Source of the DNA: Porphyrobacter sp. | GTDB taxonomy: Bacteria; Pseudomonadota; Alphaproteobacteria; Sphingomonadales; Sphingomonadaceae | Length of the DNA: 64,000 bases | NCBI GenBank assembly: GCA_027533455.1 | Contig: JAPZUC010000009.1 | Coordinates: forward strand, 79,075 to 143,074 | Reading direction: 5' to 3' | In this document: positions 8,381 to 17,484 of the stretch, piece after piece | How the letters are laid out: each line of letters opens with the position of its first letter | Numbering within the stretch: the first letter of the stretch is position 1 | The notes under the pieces: model-generated | Database searches by the model: none | What the model was told of the DNA's origin: nothing | Seen by the model: only the letters and a program-made list of their open reading frames with translations | Program-made: the position numbers and the translations under genes

Positions 8381-9930
8381 ACCGCAATGGCACGGTAAGT
8401 CAGATTGCGGAACCGCACTTCGCCCGACCCGGCGGCATAGAGCGCCGGCCGTAAGGCCAGAAATTCGTTAAAAACGTTGTGGTTCAAGCCTGCGACTTCG
8501 GCAGACCGGTACAGTTTCCAGTTGGCACCGTTGGTGCTGTGGTAGAATGAGACCACGTCCCGGTCGTTAACCAGACGCAAGTGAAAGTGGTTGCCTAACG
8601 CTCTCTCAGGGCCTCCAATGATCATGCCCGGACCGGTCGTAGGGAAAAGGAAAATGCTCCCGTCCGAGCCTAACCCACAATAGGCCCGGCGTGAATAAAA
8701 CAATATGAGCCCCCCCGTCGCACCACCTGCCAATTTCAATTCGACGGTGACTTCGTAATGGGGATCGCCAGCGATCGCTCCCAACGGATTGCAATCGGCA
8801 GGCGATGAGCCTGACGCTGTTACGATCATGTCCTCGGCTTCGAACCTGATACGGTCTGCAGGATCAATTTCTGGTGCGAACATCGGAAACGTGAAGCCCA
8901 GCGTTGAAGGCGACAACGGGCCAGACAAGGCTCGACCATGCGAGAGAACGGAGCCTCCGCTTGGCTTGGTCATCGGCTGAGTGAGGTCGCATGGCTCCAG
9001 CTCCGGCCAGCCTTCAGCAGTCCATTTCAGCGGTTCCAGCAACATCTGCCGTCCCTGCGATCGCTTGCCGTTCCTGATGGCATGATAGACGATCCACCAA
9101 TCACCAACTGGTCCTTCGACGAGTGTAGCATGACCTTTCGACCACCAGGGCTCGTCCATGTCCCATGTCCGCAGGATCGGATTGTGTGGGCAATCTTCCC
9201 AAGGCCCGTGGATCGATCTCGACCTTGCAACAATCACCATATGACCGGTGGGCGGGCCAGCGGTACCACCGACGGCCGATGTCATATAGTACCACCCGTT
9301 TCGTTCTGAGATTTTCGGGCCCTCAAGACTATAGGACTCGACAATCCAATCGGCCGGATAGCGCCAACCGGAGTAGACCAGTTCAAGTTCGCCATCGGTC
9401 GCCAGACCGTCGTCAGTTAGCCGAACGCGCCGTCCGTCGTTGACGAATAGATACCGGCGGCCGTCTTCGCCAACAGCATGTCCTGGATCGATCGCACCAT
9501 CAATTCTCAGATCGATCGGGTCGCTCCATGGCCCCTCTATTGTTGGCGCGTGTACGACATAAAGAGCAGTCAGCGGCTTACCTGGGGTCAGCGTCACCCC
9601 GTGCTGGGGATCGATCCGGTAGTTCAGCACCGGAAAATAGATGAAGTACCGCCCATCATGCTTGATCAGCTCGGGCGCATAGACCGAACCCATCGGCTGT
9701 TGCAGCGCAGTGGCGGTCGGAGTCCAATTGACCAGGTCGCGCGACATCCAGATCGGAAGACCCGGCACGTAGTCGAACGAGGAAAACGCCGCATAATAGC
9801 GATCACCGTCCTTCAGGATTGTGGGATCGGGATAATCACCTGCCATCACCGGATTGAGAAAGCGCCCGTCGTCCAGATCGGCCGACCACTGACCCTCGGG
9901 GATTCCGCCTTTCAATCCTATCATACTCAT
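8377..9930 (-). CDS. GH43 beta-xylosidase / alpha-L-arabinofuranosidase
   Basis: A 517-residue glycosidase of the five-bladed beta-propeller family GH43. The three family catalytic acids are visible: base D35 in GDYPDPTI, modulator D148 in AIDPGH, and general acid E203 in SLEGPKI. After the propeller (about residues 25-310) comes a C-terminal concanavalin-like beta-sandwich (about 330-515), common in xylosidase/arabinofuranosidase members. No signal peptide is visible. The ATG overlaps the stop of the GH1 gene upstream (ATGA), so it is the last gene of the minus-strand operon behind the TonB receptor. Substrate is probably a pentose side sugar of the same glycoside; xylose versus arabinose cannot be decided by eye. 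Confidence 0.88.
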   Translation of the reverse strand: MSMIGLKGGIPEGQWSADLDDGRFLNPVMAGDYPDPTILKDGDRYYAAFSSFDYVPGLPIWMSRDLVNWTPTATALQQPMGSVYAPELIKHDGRYFIYFPVLNYRIDPQHGVTLTPGKPLTALYVVHAPTIEGPWSDPIDLRIDGAIDPGHAVGEDGRRYLFVNDGRRVRLTDDGLATDGELELVYSGWRYPADWIVESYSLEGPKISERNGWYYMTSAVGGTAGPPTGHMVIVARSRSIHGPWEDCPHNPILRTWDMDEPWWSKGHATLVEGPVGDWWIVYHAIRNGKRSQGRQMLLEPLKWTAEGWPELEPCDLTQPMTKPSGGSVLSHGRALSGPLSPSTLGFTFPMFAPEIDPADRIRFEAEDMIVTASGSSPADCNPLGAIAGDPHYEVTVELKLAGGATGGLILFYSRRAYCGLGSDGSIFLFPTTGPGMIIGGPERALGNHFHLRLVNDRDVVSFYHSTNGANWKLYRSAEVAGLNHNVFNEFLALRPALYAAGSGEVRFRNLTYRAIAV

Positions 9931-11186
9931 AATCCGTTTCGCTGCGCGATGGCTCCAAGCACCGCAGCGCTTGGCTTGGGTTTGCGTGCGAAAGTCTCGC
10001 GATCAAATGAGCACAGTCCGAACTGGCCCTCATAGCCGAAAATCCATTCAAAATTGTCGAGAAGTGACCAATGCATGTAGCCGAGCACGGGCACTCCCTC
10101 ATCAATGACCGCCTTCAGCCCCTCCAACGCATGAGGAATAAGCCAGGCTCGGATGGTATCATCGTGCGTCCCGACGCCATGTTCGGTTACCATCACAGGG
10201 CACCCGCTTGCTTGATGTGCATAGCGCACGGCACCGGCGAGTGACGGTGGGTGTACTTCGGAACCCATATCATTGGTCTTTGCGTCGCTGCCGACGGGAC
10301 GCGTGCCGGCTGCATCCCAGATGTTGCGGCCATAGTTCTGGACACCAACGAAATCATCGCCGCGTGCGGCTTCCAACCATGCTCCATAGGCAGTTTCGCG
10401 GGCCGCATCGCGCTTTTCAGCACAATCGCCGACTTGTTCATCCGCAATCGCGAGCGATACACCAACGGGCAGAGACGGTTGGAGAGCCTTGATCGCCGCG
10501 CGTCCGGCACGATGCCCTGCGATCATGTTCGGCAGCGTTGCTTGCGCTGTTTCCAGCAGCATCAGATTGGCCGCCTCGAACTGCTCCGAACCCACCGCCT
10601 TTGCCGCCGCCGCATTCATGGGTCCAAGGACCGGCCCAAGGCGTGCCATCAGTCCCGGGAGTGTCGCCCATAGTTGCAACGCGATATTCGGTTCGTTGAG
10701 TGTGATCGCATGGCTAATCAGATCTCCGAAATGCCGGGTTGACCGCTCGCAAAAGCGGGCAAACAGGTCTGGTGCGTCGGCATTCAGCCACCCTCCCCGC
10801 GCGGCGAACCACTTTGGCACAGTGAAGTGATTGTACGTGACGATGGGAACCAATCCGCGGGCGCGGCAGCCTTCGATGATCGCCTTGTAGTGATCCAGCA
10901 TGGCGTTGGAAAAACGGTCTGGCTCAGGCTCGATGCGCGCCCATTCGAGCGAGAAGCGATATGCCTTCAGGCCAATCGATTTCACGAGGTCGAGATCTAC
11001 GGGCCAGAGTTCGAGACTGTTAGCGGCATCGAGCGATGGTTCACGGAAGATCGTCGGCGTGACATTCTCGAGCACCCAGCAATCGCTGTTGACATTGTTG
11101 CCCTCAATCTGGTGCGCTGCCGTCGCCGTCCCCCACAGGAAGTCGGCGGGAAATTGGCTCTGGGTGCCTGACGATCTAGCAGTCAC
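9927..11186 (-). CDS. GH1 beta-glycosidase
   Basis: A retaining beta-glucosidase-like enzyme of 419 residues. FPADFLWGTATAAHQIEG near the N-terminus and RFSLEWARI are GH1 signatures. The acid/base is E165 in TLNEPN, and the nucleophile is E335 in VTEHGVGT, where the usual TENG asparagine is histidine. No signal peptide is visible. The start is the GTG at 11186 because AAGGAGGT lies five bases upstream; an in-frame ATG at 11231 would lie inside the esterase gene without a ribosome-binding site. The gene is somewhat shorter than typical GH1 enzymes. It is coupled to GH43 by an ATGA overlap. Confidence 0.9.
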   Translation of the reverse strand: MTARSSGTQSQFPADFLWGTATAAHQIEGNNVNSDCWVLENVTPTIFREPSLDAANSLELWPVDLDLVKSIGLKAYRFSLEWARIEPEPDRFSNAMLDHYKAIIEGCRARGLVPIVTYNHFTVPKWFAARGGWLNADAPDLFARFCERSTRHFGDLISHAITLNEPNIALQLWATLPGLMARLGPVLGPMNAAAAKAVGSEQFEAANLMLLETAQATLPNMIAGHRAGRAAIKALQPSLPVGVSLAIADEQVGDCAEKRDAARETAYGAWLEAARGDDFVGVQNYGRNIWDAAGTRPVGSDAKTNDMGSEVHPPSLAGAVRYAHQASGCPVMVTEHGVGTHDDTIRAWLIPHALEGLKAVIDEGVPVLGYMHWSLLDNFEWIFGYEGQFGLCSFDRETFARKPKPSAAVLGAIAQRNGL

Positions 11187-11191
11187 GCGCG

Positions 11192-11199
11192 ACCTCCTT
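11192..11199 (-). promoter_or_regulatory. Full-length Shine-Dalgarno AAGGAGGT deciding the GH1 start
   Basis: AAGGAGGT on the minus strand overlaps the esterase stop codon (11198-11200) and ends five bases before the GTG start of the GH1 gene. This places translation initiation at 11186 and suggests termination-reinitiation coupling from the esterase gene. Confidence 0.8.
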
Positions 11200-12046
11200 A
11201 TGTGCTTACTATGCTGCGCGACCGCAGCCATCCGAAAAACTGGTCCATCATCGCGGATGTTGTGGTGCCGGCACGACCCATTCCGTAGCCGTGCCCACCT
11301 GCTTCATAGGCGTGAAGTTCAACCGGGACGCCAGCTGCGCGCCAGCCTTCGACCAGCCCAAAGCCGTCAGAGCCGAACAGCGGATCGTCGAGCGCGAGCG
11401 CGGCAAACATTGGCGGTGCATCCGCAGGCACATTGACCCTGGCCATAGCGCCGTAGATGTAACCGAGAAAAGCAGGGCGCATTCTGCCGTGATGTTCGAT
11501 GACTGCCTTCAGCGCGGTAATGGCGCCTGCTGAGAACCCGAGCAAGCCGACGCGCGCGGGGTCGATCGACCATGTCGCGGCCGCATCGCGGACCATGTCG
11601 ATTGCCGCAACAGCATCTTCAACCGCTCTGGGTTCCGAAAGGGAAATTTCCGTTTCGCCGTTACCGATTTCGGCCATCATCGCCATCAATTCGCCGCCGA
11701 AGGCCGCATCGTCAGCGTTTGTGCGGTTCAGGCGGTATTTAAGGACAAAGGCTGCGATGCCCCGCTCGGCCAGCCACTTGGCAACTGGCCAACCTTCATT
11801 CTCCAAAGAGAGAAATTGATATCCGCCACCCGGTAGAACAATGACTGCTGCGCCTGTCGCTTTTTTAGGCTCCGGCAGGAACGGCGTAAGCGTAGGACGA
11901 ACGACGTTCCGGACGACCAGTTCGCCCATTATGCTGTTCCATTGCTCAGCCTCCGTCTCCCCTATCTTGTCTGGATAGAGGGGGATCTCACCTGCTTGCG
12001 AAGGAGGGTCAACGCGGACAAGCGGCGGCAAAGTGATATGGCTCAT
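11198..12046 (-). CDS. Alpha/beta-hydrolase, putative carbohydrate (acetyl) esterase
   Basis: A 282-residue hydrolase of the BD-FAE / acetyl-xylan-esterase-like group. An oxyanion-hole segment VLPGGGYQF lies near residue 70, the nucleophile elbow GFSAG puts the serine at residue 172, the acid is in ALDDPLF (about 220-221), and the histidine is H252 in GGHGYG. No signal peptide is visible. Lying between GH5 and GH1 genes in one operon, it probably removes acyl decorations from the sugar chain so the glycosidases can work. Acetyl is the likeliest leaving group but others such as aromatic acids are possible. Confidence 0.8.
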   Translation of the reverse strand: MSHITLPPLVRVDPPSQAGEIPLYPDKIGETEAEQWNSIMGELVVRNVVRPTLTPFLPEPKKATGAAVIVLPGGGYQFLSLENEGWPVAKWLAERGIAAFVLKYRLNRTNADDAAFGGELMAMMAEIGNGETEISLSEPRAVEDAVAAIDMVRDAAATWSIDPARVGLLGFSAGAITALKAVIEHHGRMRPAFLGYIYGAMARVNVPADAPPMFAALALDDPLFGSDGFGLVEGWRAAGVPVELHAYEAGGHGYGMGRAGTTTSAMMDQFFGWLRSRSIVST

Positions 12047-12064
12047 TGATGCCCGAAGCCTCTC

Positions 12065-14005
12065 TTATGCGTTCTGCTTGCCGACATTTTCGCGTTCGAT
12101 GCGTACGCAGAGTTCGAGCGCTGACGATGAAATATGCAGCATTTGCCCATCTTGCCGTGCCTCAGCACCGTCCGAAAGATGAACGGCGTATCCGTCAGGA
12201 TACTGCCATGTAGGAACGTAGATTTCGGTCGGGGCCGAAATGCCTGCGTCCACCATAATGACCGCTTCGAAAGCGCCGCTGCAACGATTGAAGCGCTGGC
12301 TGATGATTGTTCCCTGGGCCGCCTGCACATAAGGGCGACTGAAGCCTTCAACCGCACGTCCGCCAGAGCTTGGCTCACCGGGAATCATCTGGTCTGCGGA
12401 CCAGACCGAGAGGTCTTCCTGGTTCCATCCATCGCCGATCATCGGATTATTGCTGTTCGATACCGTGTAATTCCACTGGGTCGATGACAACAGCAGCCGA
12501 TCGAAGGCGTTATACATCAGATCCAGCGCGCTAGTCTGGTCTGCCCAGATTGCCGGGTCGCGATCGCCAGCTGCCCATGCTTGATAGGCTTTGGCGTCAT
12601 TCATATCGAATTGGATGCCGCATTCACCAATGAGCGTCGGAGCGCCGCCATTCAAATTAGCGCCAGCGCTCGCGAGAACCGACAGTTCGCGCACATAGGC
12701 ATCCTCGATTGCTTGTGCGCCTTCGCGGACCTCTCCCGTCATGACATGCACCATTTGATCGGTGCTGAACCGCTTGGTCACCAGCGAAGTGATATCGTAC
12801 CAGTGGCTGGCATTGATGGAGCGCACCGGCATGCCGTCGGGAAAGCCGTGCCCGCGAGCCACATCGAAAGGATCGAGTTCGGCAAAGACGAGCCAGTCAT
12901 CACGAACGGAACGTATTGCGTCAGCAACGCGGTTGAAAAACGGTAGCATGTAGTCGCGTTCGTGATCGACCACTCGTCCATCACGGGCCTGGAAATAGTC
13001 TTTTGAAATCGCAATCGGCTCGCCATCCTCACTAATGTCCCAAGCGCCCGCTTCACGAAACGGATCAAGCCGTCCTGGTAGCCAGATCGACACACCATCT
13101 GAGTTAACCTGTGTTGTTCCAGCGACACCTTGGCCGAGAACAAAATCGGGCAAATTGCGGGTCAAGCCTGATGCAACCGCCAGTCCTTCGAGCGGGGTCC
13201 ATAGCGCCCCTTGACCCCGAACAAGCGGTTCATCCATGGCTTTGCCGATATAACCCGTACCCGGCTCATTGAGTGTGTCAAAGCCCAGCACATTGTCCAG
13301 ATGGCCGATGTGCGATGCCAAAGCATGCATGGACCCAAGATAGTGGTCTTGCAGGAATGATTGAATTCCGACCCCGCCGACCTTTAGCGCAGGAGCGAAG
13401 TCATTGCCGGCGAAAAACAATGTCCACATGATGCCATTGGCAGGCCGGGCATAATTGCCGCCCCAACTCATGGTCGGATAGGAAGCCTGCCTTCCGCCGA
13501 GTGATGCATCATAATTGTACTGCATGACCAGTGCAGCGTTGCTTGCATGGAATCTAGTGAAATCCAGACCTGCCGCCTCAAAGGTCCAACCAGGCGCGCC
13601 ATCGCCGCCAGACATTCGACTCCAGACATCCTGATGGAAGTCTATGAAAACACGAAGTCCATGCTCCCCGGCGCGCCGACAGACTTCTGCGAAATACTCA
13701 AGATAGGCCTCGTCGTACTCGCCGGGGCCAGCATGCTCAACAGCCTCCCAGGTCGTTAGGAGACGAAGGCAGTTGAACCCCCAACCTGCAATCCGGGCAA
13801 GGTGACCATCAATCTCATCAAGGGGAGCAGGGCGGCCGATGAAGCACACCGATCGATGATCGGCAAAGTCTGTAGGCAAATAGCTATGCCCATTGGGGCT
13901 GGCGGGCACCTTGGTGTCTCCGCCAAAGTTGAGGCCACGGAGGAGAACGTGTCGCCCAGCTTCATCACGCAAAGCTGTGCCATCGATTTGGAGGCGGTTG
14001 GTCAT
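12065..14005 (-). CDS. GH5 glycoside hydrolase, endoglycoceramidase/steryl-glucosidase-like
   Basis: A 646-residue retaining glycosidase. The GH5 barrel carries an acid/base E247 in DTLNEPGTG and a nucleophile E461 in LIGECGI. The segment FIDFHQDVWSRMSGGDG with APGWTFEAAG resembles the subfamily that includes fungal glucosylceramidases and steryl glucosidases more than plant-cell-wall endoglucanases. A C-terminal beta domain of about 120 residues follows the barrel. No signal peptide is visible. The neighbouring acyl-CoA ligase and lipase-like hydrolases make a glycoside with a hydrophobic aglycone or acyl chain attractive, but this is inference. It is separated from the TonB receptor gene by a strong hairpin. 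Confidence 0.8.
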   Translation of the reverse strand: MTNRLQIDGTALRDEAGRHVLLRGLNFGGDTKVPASPNGHSYLPTDFADHRSVCFIGRPAPLDEIDGHLARIAGWGFNCLRLLTTWEAVEHAGPGEYDEAYLEYFAEVCRRAGEHGLRVFIDFHQDVWSRMSGGDGAPGWTFEAAGLDFTRFHASNAALVMQYNYDASLGGRQASYPTMSWGGNYARPANGIMWTLFFAGNDFAPALKVGGVGIQSFLQDHYLGSMHALASHIGHLDNVLGFDTLNEPGTGYIGKAMDEPLVRGQGALWTPLEGLAVASGLTRNLPDFVLGQGVAGTTQVNSDGVSIWLPGRLDPFREAGAWDISEDGEPIAISKDYFQARDGRVVDHERDYMLPFFNRVADAIRSVRDDWLVFAELDPFDVARGHGFPDGMPVRSINASHWYDITSLVTKRFSTDQMVHVMTGEVREGAQAIEDAYVRELSVLASAGANLNGGAPTLIGECGIQFDMNDAKAYQAWAAGDRDPAIWADQTSALDLMYNAFDRLLLSSTQWNYTVSNSNNPMIGDGWNQEDLSVWSADQMIPGEPSSGGRAVEGFSRPYVQAAQGTIISQRFNRCSGAFEAVIMVDAGISAPTEIYVPTWQYPDGYAVHLSDGAEARQDGQMLHISSSALELCVRIERENVGKQNA

Positions 14006-14092
14006 CGCGAAAGATCAGCTCCAGCAGATTTTTGCAAAGACACGCGCGGCCGAAACCGACTGCGTGCGCATTGAGGATCCAAATTTGGGAGC

Positions 14093-14123
14093 GCCACGCG
14101 GGGCTGTTTGCGCCCCGCGTGGC
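14093..14123 (-). terminator. 12-bp perfect GC-rich hairpin between TonB receptor and GH5 genes
   Basis: Arms GCCACGCGGGGC (14093-14104) and GCCCCGCGTGGC (14112-14123) pair perfectly with a seven-base loop, starting ten bases after the receptor stop codon. There is no T-run after it on the minus strand. It may be a partial terminator or a 3'-end stabiliser that leaves much receptor mRNA and less glycosidase mRNA. Confidence 0.65.
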
Positions 14124-14132
14124 GGCAATTCC

Positions 14133-16412
14133 TCAGAATCGGGAGTCGAGCGAAAGTCCGATCACACGATGCGATTCCGGGCCAGCAAACTGCGAGAAGG
14201 AAAGCGGATCGAGCTGCTGCGCTGCGGTCGGTGTTGCGAACCGCGCCGTTGGACGGAAGGTATCGAAGATATTGCGCGCAAAGATCGAAACGCCGAGGCG
14301 GTCATCATCCGTGCGGACGCCAATACGACCACCGAAAATGGCCGCCCCTTCGGTCGAAAGAATTGCGTCATTCGCGGCATTGGAGAAGGTGCCGGATCGA
14401 TAGACGATATCACCTTGCACAAAGCCGTTGAGGCTTTCGCTCAATGCCGTCGTGTATTCTGCACTCAAGGTTGCTTTCCAACGCGGCGCTCCGACCAATC
14501 GGTTGCCTTCGGCGCTGACCACGGCATTGGTGAAATCGGCAACAAAATAATCGGGGCCATAGGTCGCATCAGTGTAGGTCACGCCAAGGTTAGCAGTTAG
14601 TCCCTTGGCAAGTCGGCCGAAGAGGCTGGCCGACACACCCTTGGAGGTAAGGCTTGGTGCGTTGCCGAAAATGAAGGCCGGAATCGAAGAATCAAAGAAC
14701 TGGTCCTGGAAATTCGTGACTTCGGTATAGAACGCCGTCGCACTTAACACCCCACGACCGTTCGCGACCGTTGCACGAACGCCGATTTCTCCTGATTTCG
14801 GAATTTCAGCTTCGACCAGCAGGGGGACTGCAGCAGAGGCAGCCCCATCGTTGATCGCCGGTCCCTTGTAGCCGCGAGTGTAGGTCGCAAATGCCATCAC
14901 ATCGTCGGACACATCATATTGAGCACCGATGCGGTACGAAAAATACGTGTCACTTACGCTGTTGTTGAGTTGAAGCGCAGGAGCAAATTCAAAGGCTGCG
15001 CCTGGGGATACGACGGAGGCACCGGAAAGTGCGCTGACATTCTCCCGGCCGAGACGTCCGCCAAGGATGAACCGCAAGGCTTCAGTGACACGAACAGTAA
15101 CCTGGCCAAAGGCCGCAAAGCTTTCGATCTTGGTGTTGATCGGGCGCGTAGAACCAACCGGAAGACCGCAAAGAAAGGTCGGGGTAAGGGGACAAGCGCC
15201 GATTAACGGGAGGTCGGCAAGCAATTCTCCCAGCTGCGTCGTCCGGTTGTCCAGATCGCTCTGAAAATAGTAGAGCCCCGCCACGTATTCGACTGTGCCC
15301 CCGCTGGGCGATGATAGACGCAATTCCTGGCTGAAATTGCGGATTTCGTCAGAGACGGTCTGCGTAAGGCGATTGGCGTTAGTGCTGTCCACGTCGTTGG
15401 AACTGTCGCCATTGGCCGCCCGATAGGCTGTAATGGAAGTGAGAATTGGTCCGCCAAGGTCCACATCAATTTGACCTGAAAACCCATAAGTGGAAGTTGA
15501 CTGTTTTGAACCGGAATTGATGCAACCCTCGTCATTCCGTGGCCCGACCTCCACGCCGCAGGCAGCAAGCCTAGCTGTCAGCAAACTGGTCGAACTCGAC
15601 GAGTAAACCGCCCAGGGCACACCGCCATCAGAATCGCTGTCATTGTAGTCGGCCGCAAGGTTGATGGTAACCGTGTCGGAAGGCTCCCACAAAAATCTGG
15701 CGCGGGTCGCGATAGCCTGGCGTCGCAGATAAGATCCGTCTTCGAGATTGCGCTGAACCTGTGGCGCCTGCGTGAATGAACCGGCGACCCGCAGCGCAGC
15801 ATTAGCGCTCACAGGAATGTTGATTGCAGCCCGGCCGATGTAGTTGTTGCGCGACCCGATGTCGGCGTTCGCAATCATCTCAAACCCGGAAGGGTTTGGC
15901 GCATTAGTGATAATGTTGACGACGCCCGCTGAGGAATTGCGGCCGAACAGCGTGCCTTGCGGGCCTTCGAGAACCTCAACCTGCGCTATGTCGAACAACA
16001 GCGGCGGACTGGTTGATGTGTTCGCAAGCGAAACACCGTCGACTACCACGCCCACACTCCCTTCCGACGAACGCGAGAAGGACAAGCCACCAATGCCGCG
16101 AATGCTCAGCGCACCAAAGCCCGCTGGCCCGGCGGTATTCAATGCAGGCGCGGATCTGGAAAGGTCTTCAACTGCGTTGATGTTTTGCCTTGTCAACTGC
16201 TCGCCGCTGACGACACTTACGGTAACCGGCACATCGGTCAGACGTTCTTCACGGCGGTTGGCAGTGACGACGATGTCCTTGGCGTTTTGAGCCTCAGCTT
16301 GCTCTTGGGCCGCCGTAGCCGGTGCTGGCGCCGCATCGTTTCTAGCTTGAGCTTGAGCGGCACTTGCAATCGCAAGCATGCTCGAGCCGATCAATGGCAG
16401 CAAGTAGCGCAT
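14133..16412 (-). CDS. TonB-dependent outer-membrane receptor
   Basis: A 759-residue outer-membrane receptor, probably importing the glycoside. A signal peptide MRYLLPLIGSSMLAIASAAQAQA is followed by a Gln/Ala-rich linker and a TonB-box-like segment KDIVVTANRREERLTDVPV. The plug domain follows with LFGRNSSAGVVNI, then a 22-strand barrel ending in the aromatic SLDSRF. The ATG at 16412 is chosen because it begins the signal peptide and GAGGGAGAG lies just upstream; the in-frame ATG at 16487 would sit on the operator palindrome. It heads the minus-strand operon to GH5, esterase, GH1 and GH43, with the TetR gene immediately upstream. Confidence 0.92.
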   Translation of the reverse strand: MRYLLPLIGSSMLAIASAAQAQARNDAAPAPATAAQEQAEAQNAKDIVVTANRREERLTDVPVTVSVVSGEQLTRQNINAVEDLSRSAPALNTAGPAGFGALSIRGIGGLSFSRSSEGSVGVVVDGVSLANTSTSPPLLFDIAQVEVLEGPQGTLFGRNSSAGVVNIITNAPNPSGFEMIANADIGSRNNYIGRAAINIPVSANAALRVAGSFTQAPQVQRNLEDGSYLRRQAIATRARFLWEPSDTVTINLAADYNDSDSDGGVPWAVYSSSSTSLLTARLAACGVEVGPRNDEGCINSGSKQSTSTYGFSGQIDVDLGGPILTSITAYRAANGDSSNDVDSTNANRLTQTVSDEIRNFSQELRLSSPSGGTVEYVAGLYYFQSDLDNRTTQLGELLADLPLIGACPLTPTFLCGLPVGSTRPINTKIESFAAFGQVTVRVTEALRFILGGRLGRENVSALSGASVVSPGAAFEFAPALQLNNSVSDTYFSYRIGAQYDVSDDVMAFATYTRGYKGPAINDGAASAAVPLLVEAEIPKSGEIGVRATVANGRGVLSATAFYTEVTNFQDQFFDSSIPAFIFGNAPSLTSKGVSASLFGRLAKGLTANLGVTYTDATYGPDYFVADFTNAVVSAEGNRLVGAPRWKATLSAEYTTALSESLNGFVQGDIVYRSGTFSNAANDAILSTEGAAIFGGRIGVRTDDDRLGVSIFARNIFDTFRPTARFATPTAAQQLDPLSFSQFAGPESHRVIGLSLDSRF

Positions 16413-16473
16413 AATCTCTCTCCCTCGGATCGCCGCGTTGGTCGCAAGCTGATTCAAGGAACAAGCTAACCCA

Positions 16474-16511
16474 CTATCAACATACATTCAAGCCTGAATG
16501 TATGTTGATAG
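16474..16511. promoter_or_regulatory. Perfect 17-bp inverted repeat, candidate TetR-family operator
   Basis: CTATCAACATACATTCA (16474-16490) and its exact complement (16495-16511) flank a 4-bp spacer. The core ACATACATT...AATGTATGT is the same half-site as in the E. coli AcrR operator, but with four more central bases. It lies two bases after the TetR stop codon and 62 bp before the receptor start. Repression of the receptor operon by the adjacent regulator is the simplest reading. A terminator is less likely because no T-run follows on the minus strand. Confidence 0.75.
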
Positions 16512-16513
16512 AA

Positions 16514-17167
16514 TCATGTTGCGCCTTTGGGGGATGCGCGGACTGGAGAGCGAAATACGCCAGCTTCTTCAGCAGCTTGCAAAATCCGACGGAACAGATC
16601 GACCGATCGCCCGATCTCCTCGGGATCCTCTACGAGCACCTGAGCGATGGCCAAGCCGCGTACAGACCACACCAGCAAACGCATGCGTTCCATCGATTCG
16701 CGATCGATCGGCATGCCGAATTCGTGGTTTACGCTGGTCAAGGCCAGCTCCTCGATCGCTCGTTGGGTGGTTTTCACCCTTTCTGCGAGCTCAATATCGC
16801 TGCGCGCCGCCTGAAGAATTTCAAGTACAGCAAGACCGGAAGGCTGACTAAAAACCTGCCACAGCATCGCCGGCCAATCCGAAATGCGGTGCCCGAGATG
16901 CGACTCTGTATCGAGGCGCGCATATTCCTCGCGCTCCTTTTCAAACACATCACGAATGACGGCTGCCATCAATTCTGCCCGCGTCCCGAAGTGATGAAGG
17001 ATAGCCCCTCGGCTCACGCCGGCGTCTTCTGCTATGACAGCAGTAGTAGCGCCCCCGTACCCTATACGGTGGATCACTCGTACAGTTGCATCAATCAGTG
17101 CGCGACGGGTGTCTGCCGTCCGCTCAGCCTGCGTTCTCCGTTTGGGTGGAGCCATCTTTGTCGTCAC
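16514..17167 (-). CDS. TetR/AcrR-family transcriptional regulator
   Basis: A 217-residue repressor-type protein. The N-terminal helix-turn-helix is clear: RRALIDATVRVIHRIGYGG, TTAVIAEDAGVSRGAILHHF, then GTRAELMAAVI. The all-helical C-terminal ligand domain is unassigned. An internal ATG four codons in (17155) is an alternative start. It is transcribed toward the TonB receptor gene and is separated from it by the palindrome described above; a weaker related sequence lies upstream of its own gene. The ligand is probably the glycoside or a released aglycone or acyl group. Confidence 0.88.
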   Translation of the reverse strand: MTTKMAPPKRRTQAERTADTRRALIDATVRVIHRIGYGGATTAVIAEDAGVSRGAILHHFGTRAELMAAVIRDVFEKEREEYARLDTESHLGHRISDWPAMLWQVFSQPSGLAVLEILQAARSDIELAERVKTTQRAIEELALTSVNHEFGMPIDRESMERMRLLVWSVRGLAIAQVLVEDPEEIGRSVDLFRRILQAAEEAGVFRSPVRASPKGAT

Positions 17168-17484
17168 TTCTTTTCCGATCCCGCTGGGAATAGTCGCTGT
17201 CGCAATGCTTCGCTGGGCTTTTTCATTTCGCCTTTAGGTAGCCGATCACCAGCCGCCCGTCTCGCGCGTCCGATACTTTTGGTACCGCAGATAGCATATC
17301 AAGTCGGCTAGCCTTTCAGCAACCCACCTGCAAACTTACGTGCATTCATGCACGCATGTTGCATTGGGGGCGGAATTGCTGCAAGAAGAATGTGAAACGC
17401 GGGCCTCACAAAGAGGCAGCGCCAAACTGGAGACGCCCTGTCCCCGCAAGGCAGTCCATACCAGCGGGATAGAGGGAAGAAGCG
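17168..17484. promoter_or_regulatory. Divergent promoter region with a possible second TetR site (17337-17360)
   Basis: This 317-bp gap separates the TetR gene from the plus-strand hydrolase/ligase operon. TACGTGCATTCA followed directly by TGCACGCATGTT (17337-17360) contains the palindrome CGTGCATtcATGCACG. By eye 16 of 24 positions match the AcrR-type operator TACATACATTTG/TGAATGTATGTA, most differences being transitions. It is a weaker candidate than the 16474-16511 palindrome. GGGAAGAAG precedes the ATG at 17485. No gene is seen in the gap. Confidence 0.4.

Noticed and set aside
16474..16511. Terminator of the TetR gene
   Set aside because: Perfect stem just after the stop, but no T-run on the minus strand; the AcrR-like core favours an operator.
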